NCBI RefSeq assembly: GCF_005116665.1 | Contig: NZ_SWCJ01000002.1 | Coordinates: 1 to 64,000 of the forward strand | DNA from: Ferrimonas aestuarii | GTDB taxonomy: Bacteria > Pseudomonadota > Gammaproteobacteria > Enterobacterales > Shewanellaceae | Length of the DNA: 64,000 nt | Reading direction: 5' to 3' | Shown: positions 20,179 to 28,600 of the stretch, piece after piece | Layout: each line of letters opens with the position of its first letter | Position numbering within the stretch: the first letter of the stretch is position 1 | Made by a program: the position numbers and the translations under genes | Notes under the pieces: model-generated | What the model saw: only the letters and a program-made list of their open reading frames with translations | Told to the model about the DNA's origin: nothing | Database searches by the model: none

Positions 20179-21222
20179 TTAGTTGCCGGTACGAAGCTTC
20201 TGCCAGTAGTTGTCGTACAGGCGAACCGCTTCACCTACGTCAGATTGGAATTCGCCAGCTTCAATCACGTCCGCAGGTGGGAATACGATTGGGTTGTTGG
20301 CAAATTCTGGGTCTAGCAGCGACTTGGCGGTTTTGTTTGGCGTTGGGTAGCCAATCTCTTCACACACCTTGGCGGCAACTTCGGGACGCAGCAGGAAGTT
20401 AATCAGTTGGTGCGCTTCGTCAACGTTGGTGGCACCGGCTGGGATGGAGATGTTATCCATCCAGAAGATCGCACCCTCTTTCGGGTAGATCATGCTGATG
20501 GCAGGATCGTTCTTCTGGGCTTCGAAAGCGGAGCCGTTCCAGATCATCCCCAGAGACACTTCACCCGCCATGTAAGGCAGAGACGGCGTGTCTGAGTTAA
20601 ATACCAATGCATTTGGCATCAGCTTTTTCAGCAGCTGATAGGCTTGCTCCAGCTCCTTAGGATCGGTGGAGTTTGCGGAGTAACCTAGAATACGCAGCGC
20701 CATGTGGAACACTTCACGCTGGTCGTTCATCAGCATCAGCTGACCACGCCATTTGGGATCCCACAGATCTTCCCATTTGGTGATGCTGTCTGCGTCAACG
20801 AAATCGGTGTTAATGCCAATACCCGTCGCGCCCCAAATGTATGGGATGGAGTACTTATTGCCTGGATCGTAAGGCTTATCCAGCATCACGGGGTCCAGGT
20901 GTTTAAAGTTACTCAGCTTGCTGTGGTCGATGGGCTGAAGCAGGCCTTCATCGCGCATTTTGGCCACGAAGTAGGTGGATGGCACCACCAAGTCATAGCC
21001 TTTGGCTCCGGTCAGTTTCAGCTTGGCATGCATGGCTTCGTTGGAGTCGTAGGTGGTGTAGATCACCTTAATGCCGGTCTCTTTCTCAAACTCATTGAGC
21101 AGCCCTTCAGGGATGTATTCAGACCAGTTGTAGAAGTAGACCACCTTATCGGCGGCCTGGGCGGCGAGGCTCCACATTCCAAAAAGCGCAGCGGCGGCAG
21201 TGAGTGCCAGAGTGCGGATCAT
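20179..21222 (-). CDS. potD: Spermidine/putrescine-binding periplasmic protein PotD
   Basis: 347 residues with a signal peptide ending AAQA|AD. The mature N-terminus VVYFYNWSEYIPEGLL and later IPYIWGATGIGIN and WNGSAFEA are typical of PotD/PotF polyamine-binding proteins. It is the last gene of the operon, 46 bases after potC, with AAGGAA before ATG 21222. Whether it binds spermidine or putrescine needs an alignment of the ligand residues. Confidence 0.93.
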   Translation of the reverse strand: MIRTLALTAAAALFGMWSLAAQAADKVVYFYNWSEYIPEGLLNEFEKETGIKVIYTTYDSNEAMHAKLKLTGAKGYDLVVPSTYFVAKMRDEGLLQPIDHSKLSNFKHLDPVMLDKPYDPGNKYSIPYIWGATGIGINTDFVDADSITKWEDLWDPKWRGQLMLMNDQREVFHMALRILGYSANSTDPKELEQAYQLLKKLMPNALVFNSDTPSLPYMAGEVSLGMIWNGSAFEAQKNDPAISMIYPKEGAIFWMDNISIPAGATNVDEAHQLINFLLRPEVAAKVCEEIGYPTPNKTAKSLLDPEFANNPIVFPPADVIEAGEFQSDVGEAVRLYDNYWQKLRTGN

Positions 21223-21268
21223 GGCGAAGTTCCTTAAGGTTAAAGTAAACACAGGCGTAGGCAAGGGC

Positions 21269-22051
21269 CTACGCCGCTTTTCGTTTTAGAATAAATTGCG
21301 CCAAAGCGACCAAGCTCAGGGACAAAATCAGCATGATGGTGGCCAGCGCGTTCACCTCAGGCGACACACCCACCTTAACCATAGAGTAGATCTTAAGCGG
21401 TAAGATCTCATAGGCAGGGCCGGTGACAAAGGAGCTGATGATCACATCGTCCAGCGACAAGGTGAAGCTCAGCAGCCAGCCCGCAAAAATGGCCGGCGCC
21501 GCGAGGGGCAAAATGATGGTGTTAAAGATGCGCCATTCGCTGGCTCCTAGGTCTCGCGCGGCTTCCAAAATGGCGTTATCAAAGCCTTTCAAGCGAGCGT
21601 AGACGGTCACCACCACAAAGGGTAAGCAGAAGGTGATGTGGGCAATCAATAGCGACCAGAACCCTAAACTGATGCCGATGGTGACAAACAGTGCCAGTAG
21701 GGAAACCGCCATTACGATATCTGGCGATGTCATCACCACAAACAGCATGCCGTTGAGGGCGGGTTTGCCGCGGAAGCGGTAGCGAAACAGCGCCACGGCT
21801 GCTAGGGTGCCGATGGCGGTTGCCAGCGTTGCCGATAGGATGGCGATGGTCAGTGAGTGCCCTGCGGCCTGCATCAATCCAGAGTTGTTGACCAGTACGT
21901 CGTACCATTTTGTGGTAAATCCGGTCCATTTAATGCCGTATTTGTGGGCATTAAAGGAGTTGGCCACCAACACCGCGATGGGCATGTAGAGGTAGGCAAA
22001 CAGCAGTGCCAAAAAGCCCCACTTACTGAAATTCTTGAGGAATTTAGACAT
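21269..22051 (-). CDS. potC: Polyamine ABC transporter permease PotC
   Basis: 260 residues with six transmembrane helices. The EAA loop reads [24 protein letters not shown], the binding-protein-dependent permease signature. It pairs with PotB, whose stop it overlaps by eight bases. Confidence 0.94.
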   Translation of the reverse strand: MSKFLKNFSKWGFLALLFAYLYMPIAVLVANSFNAHKYGIKWTGFTTKWYDVLVNNSGLMQAAGHSLTIAILSATLATAIGTLAAVALFRYRFRGKPALNGMLFVVMTSPDIVMAVSLLALFVTIGISLGFWSLLIAHITFCLPFVVVTVYARLKGFDNAILEAARDLGASEWRIFNTIILPLAAPAIFAGWLLSFTLSLDDVIISSFVTGPAYEILPLKIYSMVKVGVSPEVNALATIMLILSLSLVALAQFILKRKAA

Positions 22052-22898
22052 CGAGTTCCCCTTTACGGCGAATGGATACGCGGTAGTAAACCAGAATCAT
22101 CACCGCCATCATTGCCAACAGAGCCACACTGAGTGCCGCGCCAAATGGCCAGTTTTGCGCTACCAAAATCTGATCTTTAATGAGGTTTCCGATAAGCGGA
22201 TTCTTTGCGCCTTCTAACAGATCAGCGATGTAGAACATGCCCATGGCTGGCAGAAACACCATCAAGCTGCCAGCAATCACTCCAGGTAGAGTCAGGGGGA
22301 GGGCGATGGTGCGAAACACACGCCACTTACTGGCACCTAAGTCTCGAGCCGCTTCCAAGTAGGAGCTTGGCAGCTTTTCAATGCTGGAGAACAGCGGCAA
22401 AATCATAAACGGCAGCAGGATATACACCATGCCAATCAGCACCGCGGCTTGGGTGTACATCAGTCGCAGTGGCGCGTCGATGATGCCAAGTTCCATTAGG
22501 CTCCAGTTCAGCACCCCTCGGGTTCCGAGGATGATCTTAATGGCGTAGGTGCGGATCAGGGAGTTGGTCCAAAATGGCACAATCACCAGAAACAGCAGAA
22601 ACCCTCGAACTCTTGGCGGAAACTGGGCGATGAACCAGGCTGCAGGGTAGCCAATGAACAGGCACAGTAGAGTGGTGATGGTCGCCAGATAGACCGAGTA
22701 ACCCACCACTTTGGCGTAGATGGGATCGATCAGTTGACCGAAGTTTTCCCAGGTGAACTCAAGCTTAACCAGATCATGAACGTCAGAGGTCAAAAAGCTG
22801 GCAATGAGCACCATCAAGTTGGGGACAAACACAAAGCTGATTAACCATAGGCTGATAAGGCCAATGGAGAACGCTTTAAATTTGTTATTCGCCATCAT
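22044..22898 (-). CDS. potB: Polyamine ABC transporter permease PotB
   Basis: 284 residues, six transmembrane helices, with the EAA loop [21 protein letters not shown]. Two adjacent ATGs (22898 and 22895) are possible starts. The 5' end overlaps potA by 14 bases, showing tight operon packing. Confidence 0.94.
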   Translation of the reverse strand: MMANNKFKAFSIGLISLWLISFVFVPNLMVLIASFLTSDVHDLVKLEFTWENFGQLIDPIYAKVVGYSVYLATITTLLCLFIGYPAAWFIAQFPPRVRGFLLFLVIVPFWTNSLIRTYAIKIILGTRGVLNWSLMELGIIDAPLRLMYTQAAVLIGMVYILLPFMILPLFSSIEKLPSSYLEAARDLGASKWRVFRTIALPLTLPGVIAGSLMVFLPAMGMFYIADLLEGAKNPLIGNLIKDQILVAQNWPFGAALSVALLAMMAVMILVYYRVSIRRKGELDV

Positions 22899-23994
22899 AG
22901 GGCAGCACTACCTCCCAGCTTGGTACCCAGCTTACGGCCACGCGTTGGCCTAGGCTGTGGTCAACATCTGGGTCGTCTTCATTAAAGAACTCAGATACTT
23001 GAATAAACTGATCGTTTTCCAGTTTGATCAGGGAATCTAGGGTCATTCCTTTGTAGGTACGCTCAATAACCTCACCAATGAGGCAGTTGCTCTGCTGAGA
23101 GTCTTTGAGCTCCTCAAGGCGCAAGTCTTCTGGGCGCAGCAGCACGTACACCATGGCGCCGATGGTGAGCGGCTCAACGCTATACACTTGGTACTCTTTG
23201 CCACTGATGTCGCAGCGGTAGTGCTTGGCGTCGGTTTGCTCCAGTACTTTGGCGGCAAATAGGTTGGACTCGCCAATGAACTCGGCGACAAAACGGGTTG
23301 CTGGCGTCTCATAGATGGCTTTAGGAGAGCCCACTTGCACCACTTTGCCTTCGTTCATCACCATGATGCGATCAGACATGGACAGCGCCTCTTCCTGATC
23401 GTGGGTGACAAAGATAAAGGTGATGCCCAATCGCCGCTGCAGCTGCTTAAGCTCAATCTGCATCTGTTTACGCAGTTTGTAGTCCAGTGCGCTTAAGCTT
23501 TCATCCAGCAGCAGTACCTTTGGCCGATTTACCACGGCGCGGGCGATGGCAATGCGCTGCTGTTGGCCGCCGGAAAGCTGGTCGGGTTTGCGCTTGGCCA
23601 TGGCTTCAAGACGCACCATTTTCAGAGCTTCCATCACTCGAGGTTCAATGTCGGCTTTGGCCACGCCTTGTGTTACCAAACCATAGGCAACGTTGTCATA
23701 CACCGTCATATGGGGGAACAGGGCGTAACTTTGGAATACGGTATTTACATGACGGTTTTCTGCGCCAATGTGGGTGACGTCTTCGCCACCAATGATGATG
23801 CGGCCTTCGCTGCACTCTTCTAGGCCAGCAATGAGTCTCAATGCCGTGGTTTTGCCACAGCCGGACGGGCCCAGCAGAGTGACAAATTCGCCATCTAGGA
23901 TCTCAAGGGAGAGGTTTTCGATAATGGTCTTGTCGCCGTAAGATTTGGTGATGGCGTCAAGTTGAACCAATGCTGTTTGAGGCGTGTGACTCAT
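22885..23994 (-). CDS. potA: Polyamine ABC transporter ATPase PotA
   Basis: 369 residues. Walker A is GPSGCGKTT, the signature is LSGGQQQR and Walker B is [12 protein letters not shown] (Ser in place of the usual Pro, as in PotA proteins). A C-terminal TOBE domain follows (about 280-365). First gene of potABCD. ATG 23994 follows a TCCTT-rich leader. A 16-residue N-terminal extension in the longer frame has no family likeness. Confidence 0.95.
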   Translation of the reverse strand: MSHTPQTALVQLDAITKSYGDKTIIENLSLEILDGEFVTLLGPSGCGKTTALRLIAGLEECSEGRIIIGGEDVTHIGAENRHVNTVFQSYALFPHMTVYDNVAYGLVTQGVAKADIEPRVMEALKMVRLEAMAKRKPDQLSGGQQQRIAIARAVVNRPKVLLLDESLSALDYKLRKQMQIELKQLQRRLGITFIFVTHDQEEALSMSDRIMVMNEGKVVQVGSPKAIYETPATRFVAEFIGESNLFAAKVLEQTDAKHYRCDISGKEYQVYSVEPLTIGAMVYVLLRPEDLRLEELKDSQQSNCLIGEVIERTYKGMTLDSLIKLENDQFIQVSEFFNEDDPDVDHSLGQRVAVSWVPSWEVVLPYDGE

Positions 23995-24132
23995 GAAGGA
24001 TTCCCAGTTCAAAACAGCCGATAAAAAGGCCAAGCATTTCAATAAGGCGGCGAATTCTAAGTGCTAGTTGCGAAAACGCCAAGCACAAACTTGCTATTGT
24101 AATTCCCAGATAGCGAAACACTTAGTATAGAG

Positions 24133-24148
24133 TGTGATTTGGTTCACA
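24133..24148. promoter_or_regulatory. Consensus CRP site upstream of potABCD
   Basis: TGTGATTTGGTTCACA is a perfect TGTGA-N6-TCACA. It lies 139 bases upstream of potA and about 250 bases upstream of the rightward membrane-protein gene. A TACAAT -10-like hexamer on the minus strand at 24096-24101 makes potABCD the more likely target. Confidence 0.65.
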
Positions 24149-24333
24149 TCTTTGGGGCGAAATCTTTCGCATTTCGCTTATGACCTCAGTGAGTTGGCAA
24201 ATATAAAATTCACTGGATGGTTGACGGCGGCATCGGGCAGCTTTATCGATGAGTTGGCCGCTGAGCATGGGGGCAAATGTACGGGGTTATCAATCTATTC
24301 AAGCCGTTAGCAGCGTTTTGTTGTCATACAAAA

Positions 24334-24362
24334 TTGGGTAAGTGAGTAAACCTAGGTATAAT
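24334..24362 (+). promoter_or_regulatory. Sigma-70-type promoter
   Basis: TTGGGT and a perfect TATAAT are separated by exactly 17 bases, ending 37 bases before the membrane-protein gene at 24400. Confidence 0.65.
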
Positions 24363-24399
24363 GGCCGCTGAATTCGCTTGTTTTACCTGTTAGGAACAG

Positions 24400-25197
24400 A
24401 TGCAAAACCTTAATTTACTCAACGTTTTAAGTACTACTTGGGCCTTGGTCCGTCAAAACCCAAAACCGCTACTTCATGCTATTTCGTTGAGCTTCGCTGT
24501 TATGGTGGCGGTGATGGCCGTTTCATACACGCTCATCCAGAATGTGTTTAGTATGCCCATCGCATGGGATCCGGAAACCGGATTCTCCAATGGCATGGTG
24601 GTACTGCAGATGCTTGCTGCCATTGCAATGGCACCCATTGAAGCGGGTCTGTCCTATATCGGGTTAAAGCGAGCCCAGTCACAGCCAGTAACCGGAAATA
24701 CCGTCTGGGCTGGACTGCCCCATACCGCCGCATTGGTGCTCATTAGTTTGTTAACCGGCTTTATCAATCAGTTGGGTTTTGTGCTGTTCTTCGTATTGGG
24801 TCTGGGCCTGGTGGCTCTGACTAGCCTTGCGAACCTGTTCTATCTAGTGAATGTGGATAAACGCATCACCCCAATTACGGCCATTTTGGAGTCCGCGAAG
24901 GTGATGTGGAAGCAGTTGTTGCCTATTCTCGGGGCGTACATCGTTGCCGTGATGTTGATGGTGATGTCATCCATGCCGATGGCCATCGTGATGTCCGGCG
25001 GCGAAGGAGCTGCGCTAACCATGATGGAGTCCATCATTGCGGCCTTAGTGACCCTAATTGGTCTGGCGGGTGCCATGACCTTCTTCTTCCAGCTTAAAGG
25101 GGTGCTGTATCACCAACTGTTCGGTGAAACGCGTCAGGTTGAGCAACCTTCAAATTCCAATCAAAGCGGCGACCAAAATGGCAGCTTTGAGGCCTAA
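24400..25197 (+). CDS. Polytopic membrane protein of unknown function
   Basis: 265 residues with about six hydrophobic helices (for example SFAVMVAVMAVSYTLI and LLTGFINQLGFVLFFVLGLGLVALT). A short hydrophilic tail rich in Asn, Ser and Gln ends the protein. The overall look is that of DUF975/YciC-type membrane proteins, but I do not assign a family. It is the first gene of an operon with bax (12-base gap) and the DUF2987-type gene. Confidence 0.75.
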   Translation: MQNLNLLNVLSTTWALVRQNPKPLLHAISLSFAVMVAVMAVSYTLIQNVFSMPIAWDPETGFSNGMVVLQMLAAIAMAPIEAGLSYIGLKRAQSQPVTGNTVWAGLPHTAALVLISLLTGFINQLGFVLFFVLGLGLVALTSLANLFYLVNVDKRITPITAILESAKVMWKQLLPILGAYIVAVMLMVMSSMPMAIVMSGGEGAALTMMESIIAALVTLIGLAGAMTFFFQLKGVLYHQLFGETRQVEQPSNSNQSGDQNGSFEA

Positions 25198-25209
25198 TTA
25201 GGAGAGTCT

Positions 25210-25995
25210 ATGCGCTTTCTCACGCCCATTCTTATCGCCCTCGGTCTGGTTGTTGCCGGCCTGCTGTGGATCAACAGCGAGCTTAATCAATCGGAACAAG
25301 AGCGCCAAGCCTCTTTGCCGATTCAGGCCAACCCTGCGCGCAAGCAGTTGCCGGATTTCTCGGCGATCGCCAATGTGACGGAAAAAAAGCGTACGTTCTT
25401 TGGTTTCTTAAAGCCCAAAATTGAGCAGCAAAATGCCAAGATTGCGGAGCAGCGCGCCTTTGTCGAAGCGATGCGACAGCGCCTCATTCGCGGCAGTGGT
25501 CTTGAGCGTACTCAGTTGCAGCAACTGGAAATGATTGCGTTGAATTATGGCTTTGAGCCCCGTCAGGTGTCGGTGGCAACGCTGGACGACCTGTTGGTTA
25601 GGGTGGATACGTTGCCACCAGAGATGGTGATGGTGCAGGCGGCCAACGAGACTGGCTGGGGCAGCTCCCGATTTGCTCGCGAAGGTTTGAATTTCTTTGG
25701 TCAGTGGTGTTTCAAAGCGGGCTGTGGCTTGGTGCCCCTAAGCCGAGACAGTGGCCGCAATCACGAAGTGGCGAAGTTTGACTCGGTGGACGAGTCGGTG
25801 GCCTCCTACCTGAAAAATCTAAATACCAATGCCGCCTACGCCGAGTTGCGCCAAATTCGCGCTGAACTGCGTCAGGCGCAAATGCCGGTGACTGCAGCCA
25901 GCTTGATTCCAGGACTTATTCGTTATTCTGAGCGTCAGCAGGATTATGTTGATGAATTGCTGGTGATGCTCGATTCCAATCAGAGGTTTATGTAG
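25210..25995 (+). CDS. Bax-type glucosaminidase-domain protein
   Basis: 261 residues. An N-terminal membrane anchor (ILIALGLVVAGLLWI) is followed by a Gln-rich linker and a glucosaminidase domain from about residue 110. The catalytic Glu is in AANETGWGSSRFA, followed by FFGQWCF. E. coli Bax is the namesake; enzymes of this fold cleave the N-acetylglucosamine side of peptidoglycan. The stop codon directly abuts the next ATG. Confidence 0.88.
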   Translation: MRFLTPILIALGLVVAGLLWINSELNQSEQERQASLPIQANPARKQLPDFSAIANVTEKKRTFFGFLKPKIEQQNAKIAEQRAFVEAMRQRLIRGSGLERTQLQQLEMIALNYGFEPRQVSVATLDDLLVRVDTLPPEMVMVQAANETGWGSSRFAREGLNFFGQWCFKAGCGLVPLSRDSGRNHEVAKFDSVDESVASYLKNLNTNAAYAELRQIRAELRQAQMPVTAASLIPGLIRYSERQQDYVDELLVMLDSNQRFM

Positions 25996-26598
25996 ATGAA
26001 GTACACAGGGAAGTGGGTTGTTTCGCTGTTGATGGGATCGTTAACCCTTGGGGCGGCTTCCATGTCGGCGCAGGCGTTAACGCTAAATTACAAAGGCTTT
26101 TACGATCGCATGAAGCCCCTCTACCAAGGTGAAATCAATCAGCTGACGCTGGGGTTCTACTTTAACCATCGCTTGGAAAAGCGACCCTGCGAGATCAAAT
26201 CTGGCTTTATTCAAGGCCGCTACGGCAAGCTTCCTTTGTTGGTAAGCGATGAGCAGCAACTGTTGCTGCCTTATGACATCAATCTGCGCAACAACAGCGC
26301 CACCATCACGGTAGAGCTGGAAGATGAGCCTCAGTGTGATTTCGCCATGCAGATACAGGCGCAGTTGTGGGGGCAGACTCATTACACTAAGCCGCAACTG
26401 GTTGAGCTTCAACAGCAGATGAACCTGCTGATGGAGGAGTACGCTGGGGTAGGATTTGGATGGATGCAGCCAAAAGTGGTGGGCTTGACCTTCAACTTTG
26501 ATGGCAAAGAGGCGGTGGAAGTCAAACCGGAAAGCCTGCCTGACGATGCCGTGCTGGATTTTGACACCGCACCAACACGTATCTCGCCACTGATGTAA
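25996..26598 (+). CDS. DUF2987-type periplasmic protein
   Basis: 200 residues with a signal peptide (cleavage near SAQA|LTLNYKGFY). The mature part reads YKGFYDRMKPLYQGEINQLT, a pattern I associate with DUF2987 proteins of Shewanella and Vibrio. Two Cys residues (RPCEI and PQCDF) could form a disulfide. Function unknown; coupling to bax suggests a cell-envelope role. Confidence 0.75.
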   Translation: MKYTGKWVVSLLMGSLTLGAASMSAQALTLNYKGFYDRMKPLYQGEINQLTLGFYFNHRLEKRPCEIKSGFIQGRYGKLPLLVSDEQQLLLPYDINLRNNSATITVELEDEPQCDFAMQIQAQLWGQTHYTKPQLVELQQQMNLLMEEYAGVGFGWMQPKVVGLTFNFDGKEAVEVKPESLPDDAVLDFDTAPTRISPLM

Positions 26599-26616
26599 CG
26601 CGTTTTTGTTGCGATT

Positions 26617-26644
26617 AAAAAGGGCTCAATCGATGAGCCCTTTT
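26617..26644. terminator. Bidirectional intrinsic terminator
   Basis: AAAAAGGGCTCA pairs with TGAGCCCTTTT around a five-base loop. Its right arm lies within the last codons of the acyl-CoA dehydrogenase gene, so it ends both convergent operons. Confidence 0.85.
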
Positions 26645-27768
26645 GCGATGATCTCATTCATGATTTCGCGGGTACCGCCGCCAATAGAGAGAATGCGGCT
26701 GTCGCGATAAAGTCGCTCGACCAATGACTCTCTCATGTAGCCCATTCCGCCGAAGATCTGCACCGCTTGATGAGTAACAAAATCACTGCAATCGGTGGCC
26801 AAGTTTTTCGCCATCGACAGCTCTAACGATACCTCTTCACCGGCGTCAAAACGGGCGGCGCAGTGATAGAGAAACTGCTTGCTGGCAGCGAGTTTGGTGG
26901 CCATCTCCGCCAGTTGATGGCGTATCACCGGCTTTTCGGTCAGCGCGCTGCCAAAGGCTTTACGCTGTTTGGCATAGGCGAGGGCGGAATCAAGCGCCAG
27001 TTGGGCGGTTTCATTGGCCATCACCGCCAACGACATACGCTCCTTTTGGAAGTTGGCCATGATGAGCTTAAAGCCTTGGTTCTGCTTGCCAATCAGGTTG
27101 GCTTTGGGCACCAAACAGTCGTCAAAGAACAGCTCGCAGGTATCACTGGCATGCCAGCCCATCTTCTCCAGCTTGCTGCCGCGGCTCAACCCTGGGGTGT
27201 TGGCCTCCATCAGCAGCAGACTGACTCCTTTGGGGCCAAAGTCTCCGGTTCGAACCGCTACGGTGAAGTAATCGGCGCGACTGCCGCTGGTGATGAAGGT
27301 TTTGCTGCCGCTGACTCGGTAATGATCTCCCTCGTCGATGGCTCGGGTTTTGATGCTGGCCACATCACTGCCACCGCTAGGCTCTGTCACCGCCAGAGCC
27401 GCGATGGCGCTGCCACTGAGCACCTCTGGCACCACGCGCTGTTTTAGGGAGTCAGAGCCGAAGTTCACCAAGGGTGGCAAGCCGATGTTGTGAGACAGCA
27501 AACTGGCTACCAAGCCCCCAGAACCGGCGCTCATTAGGGCTTCGGTGAGGGCGATAAGTCCAAAGGCGTTGCAGGGGGTACCTCCAAGGGCTTCTGGATA
27601 ATCCAACCCCAAAATGCCTGCCTCACCGGCCTTGCGGTACAAAGACAGTGGAAACTCCTGTTGGCGCTCCCACTGGTCGATATGGGGAGCAACTTCTTGG
27701 GCGACGAAGCGCTCCGTCATGGTGCGAATGAGGCGGCTGGACTCATCAAATTGGTGACTGGGGCTCAT
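26626..27768 (-). CDS. Acyl-CoA dehydrogenase, last gene of the atu-like operon
   Basis: 380 residues from ATG 27768, four bases after the preceding SDR stop with GGAG upstream. The flavin motif ALAVTEPSGGSDVASI and the C-terminal QIFGGMGYMRE are typical. At the place where short-chain dehydrogenases carry the catalytic Glu in YEGT, this protein has ILSIGGGTREIM. That is the pattern of branched-chain and citronellyl-CoA dehydrogenases, whose catalytic base lies elsewhere. It stands where Pseudomonas atu clusters have the acyl-CoA synthetase AtuH, so it is an addition to the cluster. It may oxidise a later, shortened intermediate. Confidence 0.9.
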   Translation of the reverse strand: MSPSHQFDESSRLIRTMTERFVAQEVAPHIDQWERQQEFPLSLYRKAGEAGILGLDYPEALGGTPCNAFGLIALTEALMSAGSGGLVASLLSHNIGLPPLVNFGSDSLKQRVVPEVLSGSAIAALAVTEPSGGSDVASIKTRAIDEGDHYRVSGSKTFITSGSRADYFTVAVRTGDFGPKGVSLLLMEANTPGLSRGSKLEKMGWHASDTCELFFDDCLVPKANLIGKQNQGFKLIMANFQKERMSLAVMANETAQLALDSALAYAKQRKAFGSALTEKPVIRHQLAEMATKLAASKQFLYHCAARFDAGEEVSLELSMAKNLATDCSDFVTHQAVQIFGGMGYMRESLVERLYRDSRILSIGGGTREIMNEIIAKGLID

Positions 27769-27772
27769 CAAA

Positions 27773-28600
27773 TTACTCCACGTAGAGGTCGGTAAAGAAC
27801 TCGGTGTTGCCTTCCACATAGGCGTAGTGATCAAACTCGGTTTGGCCTTTGTCGCGTAAAATGGACTCATCTACCAATAGTTGACCGGTTAGCTCAGACG
27901 CTTGACTGGAGACGATGGCCAGAGCGGCATCGGCCATGATCTGAGTGGTACGACTGACCGCAAACATCTTCTCTCCACCGGCTTCATACTTGACCGCATC
28001 GGTGGCGATAAGCGTTTTGGGCCACAGGGAGTTCACGGCGATGCCGTACTGTTTAAATTCCTCAGCCATGCCCAATGTCAGCATTGACATGCCGTACTTA
28101 GTGGTGGTGTAGGGGGCGTAATCTTTGAACCATTTTGGGTCGAGGTTGAGCGGTGGCGACAGGTTGAGAATGTGGGCGTTGCTTGATTGTTTTAACAGGG
28201 GCAGAAACGCTTGAGAGCACGCCATCACCGCTCGATTGTTGACTTGGAACATCAGGTCATACTTTCGAGTTGGGGTATGTTCAACGCCACTTAACCGGAT
28301 GGCACCGGCGTTATTGATCAAGCCATCAATGCCGCCAAACTCCGCGTTTACCGTTTCCACCAAGGCATTAATGGAGGCATCGTCACGCACGTCCAGTTTG
28401 ACCGCCAGTGCCTTTGCGCCCAGTGCATGAATTTCGTCGGCGACGCTGTGGATGGTGCCGGGCAGTTTCGGGTGCGGCTTGTCGGATTTGGCGGCAATGA
28501 CGATGTTGGCGCCTTGCTCGGCCAGGGTAAGGGCAATGGCGCGGCCAATACCTCGGCTGGCACCGGTGATCACATAAGTTCGTCCTTTAAGCGTGGTCAT
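27773..28600 (-). CDS. SDR oxidoreductase, AtuG-like
   Basis: 275 residues. The cofactor motif TGASRGIGRAIA and NNAG are intact, and the active site has Ser and YTTTK (APYTTTKYGM). The sequence resembles the dehydrogenase part of HSDL2, without the SCP2 lipid-binding tail. AtuG in the Pseudomonas terpenoid cluster occupies the same place after the biotin carboxylase gene. The gene overlaps its upstream neighbour by 14 bases. AGGAGA precedes ATG 28600. Confidence 0.88.
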   Translation of the reverse strand: MTTLKGRTYVITGASRGIGRAIALTLAEQGANIVIAAKSDKPHPKLPGTIHSVADEIHALGAKALAVKLDVRDDASINALVETVNAEFGGIDGLINNAGAIRLSGVEHTPTRKYDLMFQVNNRAVMACSQAFLPLLKQSSNAHILNLSPPLNLDPKWFKDYAPYTTTKYGMSMLTLGMAEEFKQYGIAVNSLWPKTLIATDAVKYEAGGEKMFAVSRTTQIMADAALAIVSSQASELTGQLLVDESILRDKGQTEFDHYAYVEGNTEFFTDLYVE

